The translations under genes were made by a program, and so were the position numbers. From assembly GCA_002309275.1 (NCBI GenBank), contig DBXL01000004.1, positions 1,160 through 6,786 on the forward strand: a stretch of 5,627 nt of DNA, written 5' to 3'. Source of the stretch: Ruminococcaceae bacterium UBA1213. Its GTDB lineage: Bacteria; Bacillota; Clostridia; Oscillospirales; Acutalibacteraceae. The stretch's first letter is position 1; every line of letters begins with the position of its first letter. Shown here piece by piece: positions 1 through 5,627 of the stretch. The notes beneath the pieces are model-generated. The model saw nothing but the letters and a program-made list of their open reading frames with translations, was not told where the DNA came from and did not search any database.

Positions 1-60
1 TGGTTCAAAAATAATTGACATCAAAAAAGGATTGCCGAAACAGTCCAAAAACTATTTGCT

Positions 61-242
61 TATGTGGGATTTGAATACAATGACGGTGAGAGCGTTCTGA
101 AAGATGTTACTTTCACGGCAAAACAGGGAGAAGTAACGGCAGGTCTGATGAACAGGGTACTCCAAGTGAACTTTTAAAGAAAGACGGCATTTATGCAAAG
201 ATGGTCAAATTCCAGACGGAAAGCAAAAGTTGGTCTATTTAG
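61..242 (+). pseudogene. Remnant of an ABC exporter ATPase domain, internal deletion plus frameshift
   Basis: Two pieces of one ABC-exporter nucleotide-binding domain lie side by side in different frames. Bases 61-141 read YVGFEYNDGESVLKDVTFTA and then KQGEVTA, the start of such a domain just before the Walker A loop. From about 147 the frame changes to DEQGTPSELLKKDGIYAKMV and then KFQTESKSWSI, ending in TAG at 240-242; this is the usual C-terminal tail of half-size exporters with fused membrane and ATPase parts. Walker A, Q-loop, signature, Walker B and H-loop are all missing, roughly 150 residues judged from family length. The first frame stops at TAA 175-177. Bases 1-60 continue that frame upstream but contain a TGA (16-18) and no recognisable domain, so the membrane part is absent or lies outside the window. 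The product cannot bind ATP. The family is an exporter type different from the MacB-type ATPase downstream. The pseudogene call is confident; the transported substrate is unknown. Confidence 0.8.
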
Positions 243-254
243 TGAAAATAAATA

Positions 255-285
255 TCCCCACAGAAAATTTTGGTTTCTGTGGGGA
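255..285 (-). terminator. Hairpin terminator between convergent gene ends
   Basis: An 11-bp perfect stem (256-266 with 274-284, CCCCACAGAAA / TTTCTGTGGGG) closes a 7-base loop and can be extended by T255-A285. It begins 8 bases past the stop codon of the minus-strand LRR gene. On the minus strand it is followed by a T-rich run (TATTTATTTT, complement of 245-254), as expected for rho-independent termination. A weaker outer pairing (246-252 with 292-298) extends it. On the + strand the stem is followed by A5T5, so it may also stop read-through from the ABC remnant. Confidence 0.8.
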
Positions 286-292
286 AAAATTT

Positions 293-1840
293 TTATTTGG
301 TGACAGTCACGGTAAAGTATTTCTTTGCAATCGTGCCGTCATTGTCTTTTACTTTAATGCAGATGTCATAATCTGTATTTGTGTAGGGGCGGACAAGAAT
401 TTCACTGTTGTCTTTGTAGCCTTGACGGGTAGTCCATTTTGTTTCGGCCTTTTTCTTGTAGAGTACAGCATAAGTATAGTCACCCATACCGCCTGTTGCA
501 GAGCCGTTCAGCGTTACGGTATCACCCTTTTTGATAGTCGTTGCAGAAATCGTTGAGGTATTGGCAAGTTTCGCATTTACTTTCACTTCAAAGAATTTCT
601 TTACAATCTTGCCTGTACTGTCCTTTACCTTCACGCATACATCATAGTCTGTTGCTTTGGCAGGCTTTACAACTATTGTATCATTGGTGCTGTAGTTCTG
701 TTTTACAGTCCATTTTGTATCAGCCTTTTTCTTGTACAGTACAGCATAAGTATAGTCACCGTCACCAAGCACGGCTTTTGCATTTACTGTTACTGTTTCG
801 CCAAGTACTATTTCATCTGATGAAATAGTTGATATATTTGAATACTCACTCACAAACGGTATATTATTTTCATTGGCATAGGTTTCGGCACAGCTACCTT
901 TTGTACCATATATTATTGTCAAGCCTGTACAACCGTAAAATGCATAACGCTCTATTAAAGTCACGCTAGCGGGTATCGTTATGCTTGTCAAACCTTTACA
1001 ACCATAAAATGCCCCCCAACCTATTTTCGTTATACCTTCAGGTATAACATAACCTCCTTTTATAGCTTTAGGACAACTCCTAAGAGTTGTTTTGTCTTTG
1101 TTAAATAAAACACCATTTTGTGATGAATAATTGGAATTGTTTTCATTAACAATAATGTTTTCTAAACCTGTGCACTCTTCAAATAAAACAGCGGTATATG
1201 GTGAACCGCTTATATTTGTAACACCGTCAGGTATGGTAATATTTGTCAAGTACATACAATTGAGAAATCCACAAGAGCCTATTGATTTTACAGTATCGGG
1301 TACAGTATAATCCCCTTTTTTACCTTCGGGATATGTTATCAATTTTGTTTTGTTTTTATCAAATAAAACACCGTTTTGTGATGAATAATTGGAATTATTT
1401 TGATTTACAGTAATACTTTCCAACGCCGTACAATAATCAAATTCATCACCGCCCATATATGTAACACTGTTAGGTATGGTTATGCTTGTCAAACCTTTAC
1501 AACCATAAAATGCCCCCCAACCTATTTGCGTTATGCCTTCAGGTATGTCAATGCCCGTCAGGGTTTCACAATGATAAAATGCAGAGCCACCGATTGACAT
1601 CACACTTTTTCCGTCTATTGTACTTGGGATTGTAACATCTCCGCCATTACCCGTGTACTTTGTGATGGTAACGATGCTGTCATCATTCACATTGTACTCA
1701 AAATCACCGTAAACCTTTGCCGCACTGACAGAAACGCTTGTGCCAACATAAGAGCCTACTGCTGTAAAGCCTGTACCTGTGAGCATAGCCACTGCAAGCA
1801 GCACCGCAAAGACCTTACGAAAAACGCTGTTTTTCTTCAT
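293..1840 (-). CDS. Secreted BspA-like leucine-rich-repeat protein with two C-terminal beta domains
   Basis: The 515-residue product starts with a signal peptide: MKKN, basic FRK, a hydrophobic stretch (VFAVLLAVAMLTGTGF) and a likely cut near SVSAA/KVYG (about residue 41). Residues ~60-325 are BspA/LRR_5-type repeats of the form 'IP.(G/S)VT.IG..AFYGC.GLTSITIP', including two islands NNSNYSSQNGVLF(D/N)K at about 148 and 234, a hallmark of BspA-like proteins. Two tandem ~90-residue domains follow (~334-422 and 425-515), each with DYTYAVLYKKKA, TKWT and TDYD(V/I)C(V/I)KVKD, of a kind common in Ruminococcaceae exported proteins. There is no LPXTG motif, dockerin or C-terminal membrane helix, so it is probably released or loosely held at the wall. 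LRR_5 proteins often mediate adhesion, but the ligand here is unknown. The start is set at the ATG of MKKN, 8 bases after GGAGG; an in-frame ATG 15 bases upstream overlaps that GGAGG and is unlikely. It is monocistronic and divergent from the ABC operon. Confidence 0.9.
   Translation of the reverse strand: MKKNSVFRKVFAVLLAVAMLTGTGFTAVGSYVGTSVSVSAAKVYGDFEYNVNDDSIVTITKYTGNGGDVTIPSTIDGKSVMSIGGSAFYHCETLTGIDIPEGITQIGWGAFYGCKGLTSITIPNSVTYMGGDEFDYCTALESITVNQNNSNYSSQNGVLFDKNKTKLITYPEGKKGDYTVPDTVKSIGSCGFLNCMYLTNITIPDGVTNISGSPYTAVLFEECTGLENIIVNENNSNYSSQNGVLFNKDKTTLRSCPKAIKGGYVIPEGITKIGWGAFYGCKGLTSITIPASVTLIERYAFYGCTGLTIIYGTKGSCAETYANENNIPFVSEYSNISTISSDEIVLGETVTVNAKAVLGDGDYTYAVLYKKKADTKWTVKQNYSTNDTIVVKPAKATDYDVCVKVKDSTGKIVKKFFEVKVNAKLANTSTISATTIKKGDTVTLNGSATGGMGDYTYAVLYKKKAETKWTTRQGYKDNSEILVRPYTNTDYDICIKVKDNDGTIAKKYFTVTVTK
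446..766. repeat. DNA trace of the duplicated C-terminal domain
   Basis: The segments near 446-485 and 722-761 share a strongly conserved stretch (CCTTTTTCTTGTA then AGTACAGCATAAGTATAGTC) at an offset of 276 bases (92 codons). This is the part encoding DYTYAVLYKKKA in each of the two tandem C-terminal domains of the LRR protein. The rest of the two domains has diverged, so the duplication is older than the 74-base LRR repeat. Confidence 0.7.
972..1045. repeat. Long near-identical repeat in the LRR gene, copy 1
   Basis: This 74-base stretch matches 1473-1546 with only three mismatches, at an offset of 501 bases (167 codons). It encodes an LRR unit reading IPEGITKIGWGAFYGCKGLT followed by SITIP. 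The match is much tighter than between other repeats in the gene, which points to recent duplication or gene conversion. Confidence 0.85.
1473..1546. repeat. Long near-identical repeat in the LRR gene, copy 2
   Basis: Partner of 972-1045 (71 of 74 bases identical by eye). It encodes the same LRR unit with one residue change, K to Q, in IPEGITQIGWGAFYGCKGLT. Recombination between the copies would delete or duplicate 167 codons in frame. Confidence 0.85.
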
Positions 1841-1848
1841 TTGCAAAA

Positions 1849-1853
1849 CCTCC
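1849..1853 (-). promoter_or_regulatory. Ribosome binding site that fixes the LRR protein start
   Basis: GGAGG on the minus strand lies 8 bases before the ATG at 1840. The in-frame upstream ATG at 1855 runs directly into it (ATGGAGG), so translation from there would lack a ribosome binding site and would add MEVLQ before an otherwise ideal signal peptide. Confidence 0.8.
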
Positions 1854-1877
1854 ATAAAGTATAATAAATTTTATTAT

Positions 1878-1906
1878 ATTTTAATACATTTTTTATATAC
1901 TGTCAA
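1878..1906 (-). promoter_or_regulatory. Sigma-A-type promoter of the LRR gene
   Basis: Read on the minus strand, TTGACA (1906-1901) is followed after 17 bases by TAAAAT (1883-1878), one mismatch from TATAAT. Transcription would begin near 1871, giving a leader of about 30 bases before the ATG at 1840. A perfect TATAAT at 1878-1873 is also present, but at 22-base spacing it is less suitable. Confidence 0.65.
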
Positions 1907-1923
1907 TGACATTTGAAAAAATA

Positions 1924-1950
1924 TTGACATTTTTTCCGCAAAGTGATAAT
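1924..1950 (+). promoter_or_regulatory. Sigma-A-type promoter of the ABC transporter operon
   Basis: TTGACA (1924-1929) is a perfect -35 box. GATAAT at 1945-1950 is one mismatch from the -10 consensus, with a slightly short 15-base spacer; TAATAT at 1947-1952 would give 17 bases. Transcription would start near 1957, leaving a leader of about 38 bases that contains the AGGAGG (1984-1989) of the ATPase gene. The -35 box is an inverted copy of that of the divergent LRR gene. Confidence 0.65.
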
Positions 1951-1994
1951 ATAAGATACATGGTTAAATATAACTAACTATTTAGGAGGTAAAT

Positions 1995-2696
1995 ATGGCT
2001 ATCGTAAAATTTGATAATGTTACCAAAACATATACAACAGGCGAACATGAACAGAAAGCACTGGATAATGTCAGTTTCACGCTTGACGAGGGGAAATTTG
2101 TTGTCATTCTGGGACCTTCGGGGGCAGGCAAAAGTACACTTTTAAATTTGCTTGGCGGTCTTGACAGTCCGAGTGCAGGCACTATCACGGTAAACGGAAA
2201 GGATATTTCAAAGCTGACTGACAATGAACTTGCGGATTATCGAGCGGAAACGGTGGGGTTTGTGTTTCAATTTTACAATCTGATACCGACTTTAACGGTA
2301 TATGAGAATGTGGAGCTTGTGTCGGAAATATCGAAAAATTCCCTTGACGCTAAAAAGATGATAGAGGAAGTCGGACTTTCCGACCATCTGCATAACTTTC
2401 CGTCTGAGCTTTCGGGCGGTGAACAGCAGAGAGTGTCTATTGCAAGGGCTTTGGCGAAAAATCCTCAGATACTTCTTTGTGACGAGCCGACAGGTGCATT
2501 GGATTCCGAAACAGGTGTGATGATACTGAAACTTCTTCTCGGCATGGCGAAAAGCTACGGCAAAACGATAGTGATTGTCACGCATAATCAGAGTATCGCA
2601 AAAATGGCGGATATAATTATTCGTGTAAAAAACGGCAAAATACGTTCTGTTGAAGAACAGGACAAGCCTATGAGTGCAGACGAGGTGGAATGGTAA
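1995..2696 (+). CDS. MacB/LolD-type ABC transporter ATP-binding protein
   Basis: This 233-residue ATPase subunit powers the permease encoded next to it, acting at the cytoplasmic face of the membrane. All nucleotide-binding motifs are intact: Walker A GPSGAGKST (40-48), Q-loop at Q92 in VFQFYNLIP, signature LSGGEQQR (139-146), Walker B ILLCDEP (159-165, catalytic E164), D-loop GALD (167-170) and H-loop H197. The QFYNLIPTLTVYENVEL stretch after the Q-loop and the overall length are typical of the MacB/LolD/FtsE/BceA branch, whose partners are FtsX-like permeases. AGGAGG sits 5 bases before the ATG. The last codons overlap the start of the permease gene, so the two are co-transcribed and probably translationally coupled. 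The substrate cannot be read from the ATPase; I give no symbol because macB, lolD and bceA orthologues cannot be told apart here. Confidence 0.95.
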   Translation: MAIVKFDNVTKTYTTGEHEQKALDNVSFTLDEGKFVVILGPSGAGKSTLLNLLGGLDSPSAGTITVNGKDISKLTDNELADYRAETVGFVFQFYNLIPTLTVYENVELVSEISKNSLDAKKMIEEVGLSDHLHNFPSELSGGEQQRVSIARALAKNPQILLCDEPTGALDSETGVMILKLLLGMAKSYGKTIVIVTHNQSIAKMADIIIRVKNGKIRSVEEQDKPMSADEVEW

Positions 2697-5071
2697 TGCT
2701 GATAAGAAAATTATTCCGCACCGCATGGAGCTACAAGGCACAATTTATATCCATGATAATTATGATAACACTCGGTATGGGAATATTTCTCGGTTTCAAT
2801 ATGGAGTGGTACACGATTGAATATGATACTTCAAAATTCTTTTCCGATACGAATTATGCCGATTATCGTTTATACTCCACAGATGGTTTTACATCAGATG
2901 ATTTGGACAAAATTCAAAGTATTGACGGAGTGAAAGCGTCAACCCGATATATCAGCGTTAATCTTGATATAAAAGACAGCGAAAACAAATCGCTTGCCCT
3001 TGATGTCAGTGAAAACTACACCGTTTCAACTTTTATCGTGACAGACGGTGAAAAGTATGACGAAAACAGTGATGGTTTCTGGCTGTCCGATAAGTTTGCA
3101 GCGGCAAATCATATTTCTGTGGGTGACAATTTAACGCTTGAATTTCAGGGGACTGAAATATCGGGAAAAATTGCGGGGCTGATAAAATCGGGTGAACACA
3201 TGATATGCGTTGCCGATAACAATCAGCTTATGCCCGATTACAATACTTTCGGATATGCGTATATCTCGCCCGAAAAATTCAAATCCGTCATCAGAGAAAA
3301 AGCCGAAAAAACTTATGCCGAAACAATGAAAAAATTGGGTGTTCCCGAAATTATCATTGAGGAAAAAATGAAAAACTTGCAGTATGATGAAATGCTTGAC
3401 AAGGCTTATGTGCAGATCAATCTGATTTCGGATATGGAAAAGGAAACATTGGAAGATGCCGTAAAAGAGAAGCTCGGACGGACAATCATGGTAACTTCAA
3501 AAAATGAACATCTTGTTTATAAAGAAGCTATGGGAGAGGCTGACGAGGGAAAAACAATGGGTTCGGTATTGCCTGTGCTGTTTCTTGCGATAGCCGTTCT
3601 GACAATGGTAACGACTATGCACCGTATTGCCGCAAAGGAAAAATTGCAGATAGGCACTCTGAAAGCATTGGGCTTTAAAAACCGCAGGATATTAAGACAT
3701 TACACCTCTTACGGCTTATTTATAGGAATTGTCGGAACAGCTTTGGGAACGGTACTCGGCTTTATTGTATGCGGTGCGATAATGAGCGAGGACGGCATGA
3801 TGGGAACTTATTTTGATATGCCCGACTGGACTTCCGTGATACCTGTATTTTGTTATCCCGTCATGGCAGGCACGATTGTTTTTCTTACGCTGATAAGTTT
3901 TCTTTCCGTGCATCAACAGCTGAAAGGAACAGCTGCCGATACTTTACGCCCGTACACTCCGAAGAAAATGAAGAAAACGCTTTTTGAGCGTACAAAAATA
4001 TGGGATAAACTGCATTTCGGCACAAAGTGGAATATCCGTGATTTAAGCCGTCATAAAAGCCGTTCAGCAATGACATTGTTCGGCATAGTAGGGTGTATGG
4101 TACTCATGGTAGGCGGACTTGGTATGCGTGATACAATGGCAGGATTTCTCGAACTGCTTGACAAGGATATTTCCAATTATTCGGTGAAAGTCAATCTTGT
4201 TGACAATGCCGATACAATCAAAGCAAAATCATTGGCAGATGAACTTAAAGGAGATTGGGAAAGCCTCAGCGGAATAAGCCTTGACGGTGAAACGGTTTCG
4301 CTGGATATTATCCATAATCCGAATGCTTTGATGAATGTCATTGACGAAAATAATGCCCGTATTGCTTTAAGTGATGAAGGTGTTTATTTGTGTTTGCGTC
4401 TGAAAGAGAAGGCACAAATCGGAGAAAATATTTCATTTTCGCCTTATGGTTCATCAAAGACATATACGGTGAAAGTAATAGGCTATAACCGTTCCATGAT
4501 GACGGAAAGCGTGACAATGAGTGATACATTGGCAGACAAGTTGGGAATAGATTATCATATCACTTCTGTTTATACGGATAAAAATATCGGGGATATACCG
4601 TCATTGAATATTATTTCGGGAAAGCAGAATCAAAAACAGTTGATGGACACATTCAACAGCTTTGTCAGTATAATGGACAGTATGGTGTTCATTCTTGTGA
4701 TAGCGGCAGTCATACTCGGAATAGTGGTGCTGTATAATCTTGGAATAATGAGTTATGTAGAGCGTTCAAGGGAACTTGCTACATTGAAAGTGCTTGGTTT
4801 CAGGAATAAAAATATAGGCAGACTGCTGATTTCACAAAATATATGGCTGACAGTGATAGGTGTGATAATAGGACTTCCGTCAGGAGTAGGCGTACTTGAA
4901 TGGCTGCTTGCGGCACTGGCAGGCGAATATGAATTAAAACTCATGCTCGGACCGATGACTTATTGTGTATCCGTCTTATTGACATTTGGAGTATCGCTTT
5001 TGGTCGGTATGATGGTTGCACGCAAAAACAGAAAAATTGATATGGTGGAAGCACTGAAAATGTCCGAATAA
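2690..5071 (+). CDS. FtsX-family ABC transporter permease with two extracytoplasmic domains
   Basis: The 793-residue membrane subunit partners the upstream ATPase. It is built as two FtsX/MacB-like halves. Half 1: a membrane helix (~17-36), a large outer domain (~40-290) with a charged helical stretch (~195-262) that may be a stalk, then three helices (~291-310, 341-362, 384-406). Half 2: a helix (~460-478), a second outer domain (~480-655), then three helices (~664-684, 715-737, 755-776). Each half carries the FtsX coupling motif after its second helix: EKLQIGTLKALGFKNRRI (317-334) and RSRELATLKVLGF (692-704); the tail RKIDMVEALK is also typical. Eight predicted helices differ from 4-helix MacB and 10-helix BceB. 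Family members export lipoproteins, peptides or antibiotics or handle lipids; which applies here is unknown. Translation may start at 2690 or at ATG 2696, whose A is the last base of the ATPase stop (TAATG); GGTGG at 2684-2688 suits the latter. Confidence 0.93.
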   Translation: MVMLIRKLFRTAWSYKAQFISMIIMITLGMGIFLGFNMEWYTIEYDTSKFFSDTNYADYRLYSTDGFTSDDLDKIQSIDGVKASTRYISVNLDIKDSENKSLALDVSENYTVSTFIVTDGEKYDENSDGFWLSDKFAAANHISVGDNLTLEFQGTEISGKIAGLIKSGEHMICVADNNQLMPDYNTFGYAYISPEKFKSVIREKAEKTYAETMKKLGVPEIIIEEKMKNLQYDEMLDKAYVQINLISDMEKETLEDAVKEKLGRTIMVTSKNEHLVYKEAMGEADEGKTMGSVLPVLFLAIAVLTMVTTMHRIAAKEKLQIGTLKALGFKNRRILRHYTSYGLFIGIVGTALGTVLGFIVCGAIMSEDGMMGTYFDMPDWTSVIPVFCYPVMAGTIVFLTLISFLSVHQQLKGTAADTLRPYTPKKMKKTLFERTKIWDKLHFGTKWNIRDLSRHKSRSAMTLFGIVGCMVLMVGGLGMRDTMAGFLELLDKDISNYSVKVNLVDNADTIKAKSLADELKGDWESLSGISLDGETVSLDIIHNPNALMNVIDENNARIALSDEGVYLCLRLKEKAQIGENISFSPYGSSKTYTVKVIGYNRSMMTESVTMSDTLADKLGIDYHITSVYTDKNIGDIPSLNIISGKQNQKQLMDTFNSFVSIMDSMVFILVIAAVILGIVVLYNLGIMSYVERSRELATLKVLGFRNKNIGRLLISQNIWLTVIGVIIGLPSGVGVLEWLLAALAGEYELKLMLGPMTYCVSVLLTFGVSLLVGMMVARKNRKIDMVEALKMSE

Positions 5072-5083
5072 ACATAAAATAAT

Positions 5084-5133
5084 AATGATCCCGTATCAGC
5101 AGATGAAAATCTGTCAATACGAGATCATTTTTT
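5084..5133 (+). terminator. Rho-independent terminator of the ABC operon
   Basis: Thirteen bases after the permease stop a long hairpin forms: AATGATC (5084-5090) with GATCATT (5123-5129), then CGTAT (5092-5096) with ATACG (5117-5121), then CAGAT (5100-5104) with ATCTG (5109-5113) around a GAAA tetraloop, with a few mismatches between blocks. It runs into TTTTTT (5128-5133). This separates the transporter operon from the iron genes. Confidence 0.9.
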
Positions 5134-5236
5134 GTTATGTGAATCATCGTCCATTGTGATATATCTGTTTTCCCTAAGATGTTTTGTAGTAAATGCTATC
5201 TAAAAATAATTATTTCGCATTTTTTATAATAAGGAC

Positions 5237-5265
5237 TTGACAATATAAATTAGATATGTTAAACT
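5237..5265 (+). promoter_or_regulatory. Promoter of the feoA operon
   Basis: TTGACA (5237-5242) is followed after 17 bases by TAAACT (5260-5265), preceded by TGT, which makes an extended -10 element (TGTTAAACT). Transcription would start near 5272, giving a leader of about 57 bases before the feoA ATG. The stretch between the terminator at 5133 and this promoter contains no gene. Confidence 0.65.
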
Positions 5266-5270
5266 ATTTG

Positions 5271-5309
5271 TTGGTTAGTTGTGTTTAATTTTATTTATCT
5301 AACTATCAA
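5271..5309. promoter_or_regulatory. Possible operator: interrupted inverted repeat in the feoA leader
   Basis: TTGGTTAG (5271-5278) and CTAACTATCAA (5299-5309) form an imperfect inverted repeat at and just after the predicted transcription start. GGTTAG resembles half of the DtxR/IdeR iron-box consensus, and ferrous iron uptake genes are normally repressed by an iron-sensing regulator. The 20-base gap between arms is longer than in a classical box, so it may equally be a leader hairpin or chance in AT-rich DNA. Confidence 0.3.
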
Positions 5310-5328
5310 TTCAAAGGAGGAAGAAAAA

Positions 5329-5541
5329 ATGATACCTTTGACATTGGCAAATATGGGTGAAGATGTTGTCATTAAAAAAGTAGGCGGTTCATCCGATGTC
5401 AAAAAACATCTTGAAGATTTGGGATTGATTGCAGGAAGTACCGTAAAAATTGTAAACACTTTTGCTGGAAATGTCATTCTCGATGTCAAAAATTCAAGAA
5501 TTGCCGTCAACAGTGACATGGCAAAAAAAATCATGGTGTGA
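5329..5541 (+). CDS. feoA: FeoA-domain ferrous iron transport protein
   Basis: A 70-residue cytoplasmic protein with the SH3-like FeoA fold along its whole length: MIPLTLANMGEDVVIKKVGG, then HLEDLGLIAGSTVKIVN (the conserved 'L.dLGl..G..V.v' core), GNVILDVKNSRIAVNSDMA and the closing KIMV. FeoA assists the membrane ferrous iron transporter FeoB; its exact role is still debated. The start is the ATG 8 bases after AAAGGAGG (5313-5320). A GTG at 5281 would add 16 residues but would lie upstream of this ribosome binding site and inside the leader, so I reject it. It is first in an operon with a second FeoA starting 15 bases after its stop; feoB is expected beyond the window. Confidence 0.92.
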   Translation: MIPLTLANMGEDVVIKKVGGSSDVKKHLEDLGLIAGSTVKIVNTFAGNVILDVKNSRIAVNSDMAKKIMV

Positions 5542-5556
5542 AAGAAGGAACAGTTT

Positions 5557-5627
5557 ATGAAAACAATAAGAGATGCCAAAGCAGGTGACAAGGTTAGAGT
5601 TGTAAAACTTCATGGTGAAGGTGCTGT
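5557..5627 (+). CDS. feoA: Second FeoA-domain protein, 5' part only
   Basis: The 23 visible residues, MKTIRDAKAGDKVRVVKLHG followed by EGA, match the start of the second FeoA of clostridial feoA-feoA-feoB operons ('L.dak.Gd.v.VvkLhGeGa'). The ATG lies 7 bases after an AAGGA-type ribosome binding site (5546-5550). The reading frame is open to the window edge. It differs from the first FeoA in sequence, so the pair is not a recent duplication. Identity rests on a short stretch plus context. Confidence 0.8.
   Translation, partial: MKTIRDAKAGDKVRVVKLHGEGA

Noticed and set aside
1..60. Continuation of the ABC remnant upstream of 61
   Set aside because: The frame contains TGA at 16-18 and shows no recognisable membrane-domain or ATPase residues, so it was not included in the pseudogene.
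230..556. Open frame of 108 codons on the + strand
   Set aside because: It lies almost wholly antisense to the LRR protein's second C-terminal domain, has no ribosome binding site and no recognisable domain; its start overlaps the end of the ABC remnant.
972..1546. Repeats considered as a CRISPR array or mobile element ends
   Set aside because: The repeats are in-frame LRR coding units with coding sequence between them; no regular spacers, transposase or terminal inverted repeats.
541..1597. Other + strand open frames opposite the LRR gene
   Set aside because: Shadows of a repeat-rich coding sequence; composition is unlike protein and no start signals are seen.
1982..2741. Minus-strand frames opposite the ATPase gene
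   Set aside because: Antisense to a fully intact ABC ATPase with all motifs; no ribosome binding sites.
5191..5226. AAATGC/GCATTT inverted repeat around an AT-rich palindrome (AAATAATTATTT), followed by T residues, before the feoA promoter
   Set aside because: Could be a weak second terminator or a metalloregulator site, but pairing is short, AT-rich and asymmetric; not supportable as a feature.
5281..5328. GTG start extending feoA by 16 residues
   Set aside because: The strong AAAGGAGG would fall inside the extension, and the FeoA domain begins exactly at the ATG at 5329.

Overview
The window looks like chromosomal DNA from a low-GC, Gram-positive gut anaerobe of the Clostridia, most likely a Ruminococcus/Eubacterium siraeum-like member of the Oscillospiraceae. 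This is inferred from AT-rich DNA, strong AGGAGG-type ribosome binding sites, a BspA-like leucine-rich-repeat secreted protein with Ruminococcaceae-style C-terminal repeat domains, and a tandem feoA arrangement. The species cannot be fixed from the sequence alone.

Layout from left to right. Bases 61-242 hold a decayed, internally deleted remnant of an ABC-exporter ATPase domain on the + strand. It converges on a hairpin (255-285) that also ends the minus-strand gene. Bases 293-1840 (minus strand) encode a 515-residue secreted BspA-like leucine-rich-repeat protein with two tandem C-terminal beta-type domains. A compact intergenic region (1841-1994) carries two divergent sigma-A-type promoters whose -35 boxes face each other as an inverted repeat. 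The + strand promoter drives a two-gene operon: a MacB/LolD-type ABC ATPase (1995-2696) overlapping by a few bases a 793-residue FtsX-type permease with two extracytoplasmic domains (2690-5071). A strong rho-independent terminator follows (5084-5133). After about 100 bases with no gene, a new promoter leads into an iron-uptake operon: a complete small FeoA (5329-5541) and the start of a second FeoA (5557 to the window edge). feoB would be expected next, outside the window.

How the genes work together: the ATPase and permease form one self-contained transporter of the MacB/LolCDE superfamily, probably moving a peptide, lipid or antimicrobial at the membrane surface. No substrate, two-component regulator or adaptor protein is encoded here. 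The FeoA pair belongs to ferrous iron uptake. The LRR protein is a stand-alone surface or secreted protein; only the shared intergenic region links it to the transporter.

I see no clear sign of a novel system. The most unusual points are the scarred ABC-ATPase pseudogene, the near-identical repeat units inside the LRR gene, the mirrored divergent promoters, and a short motif shared by the two + strand leaders.
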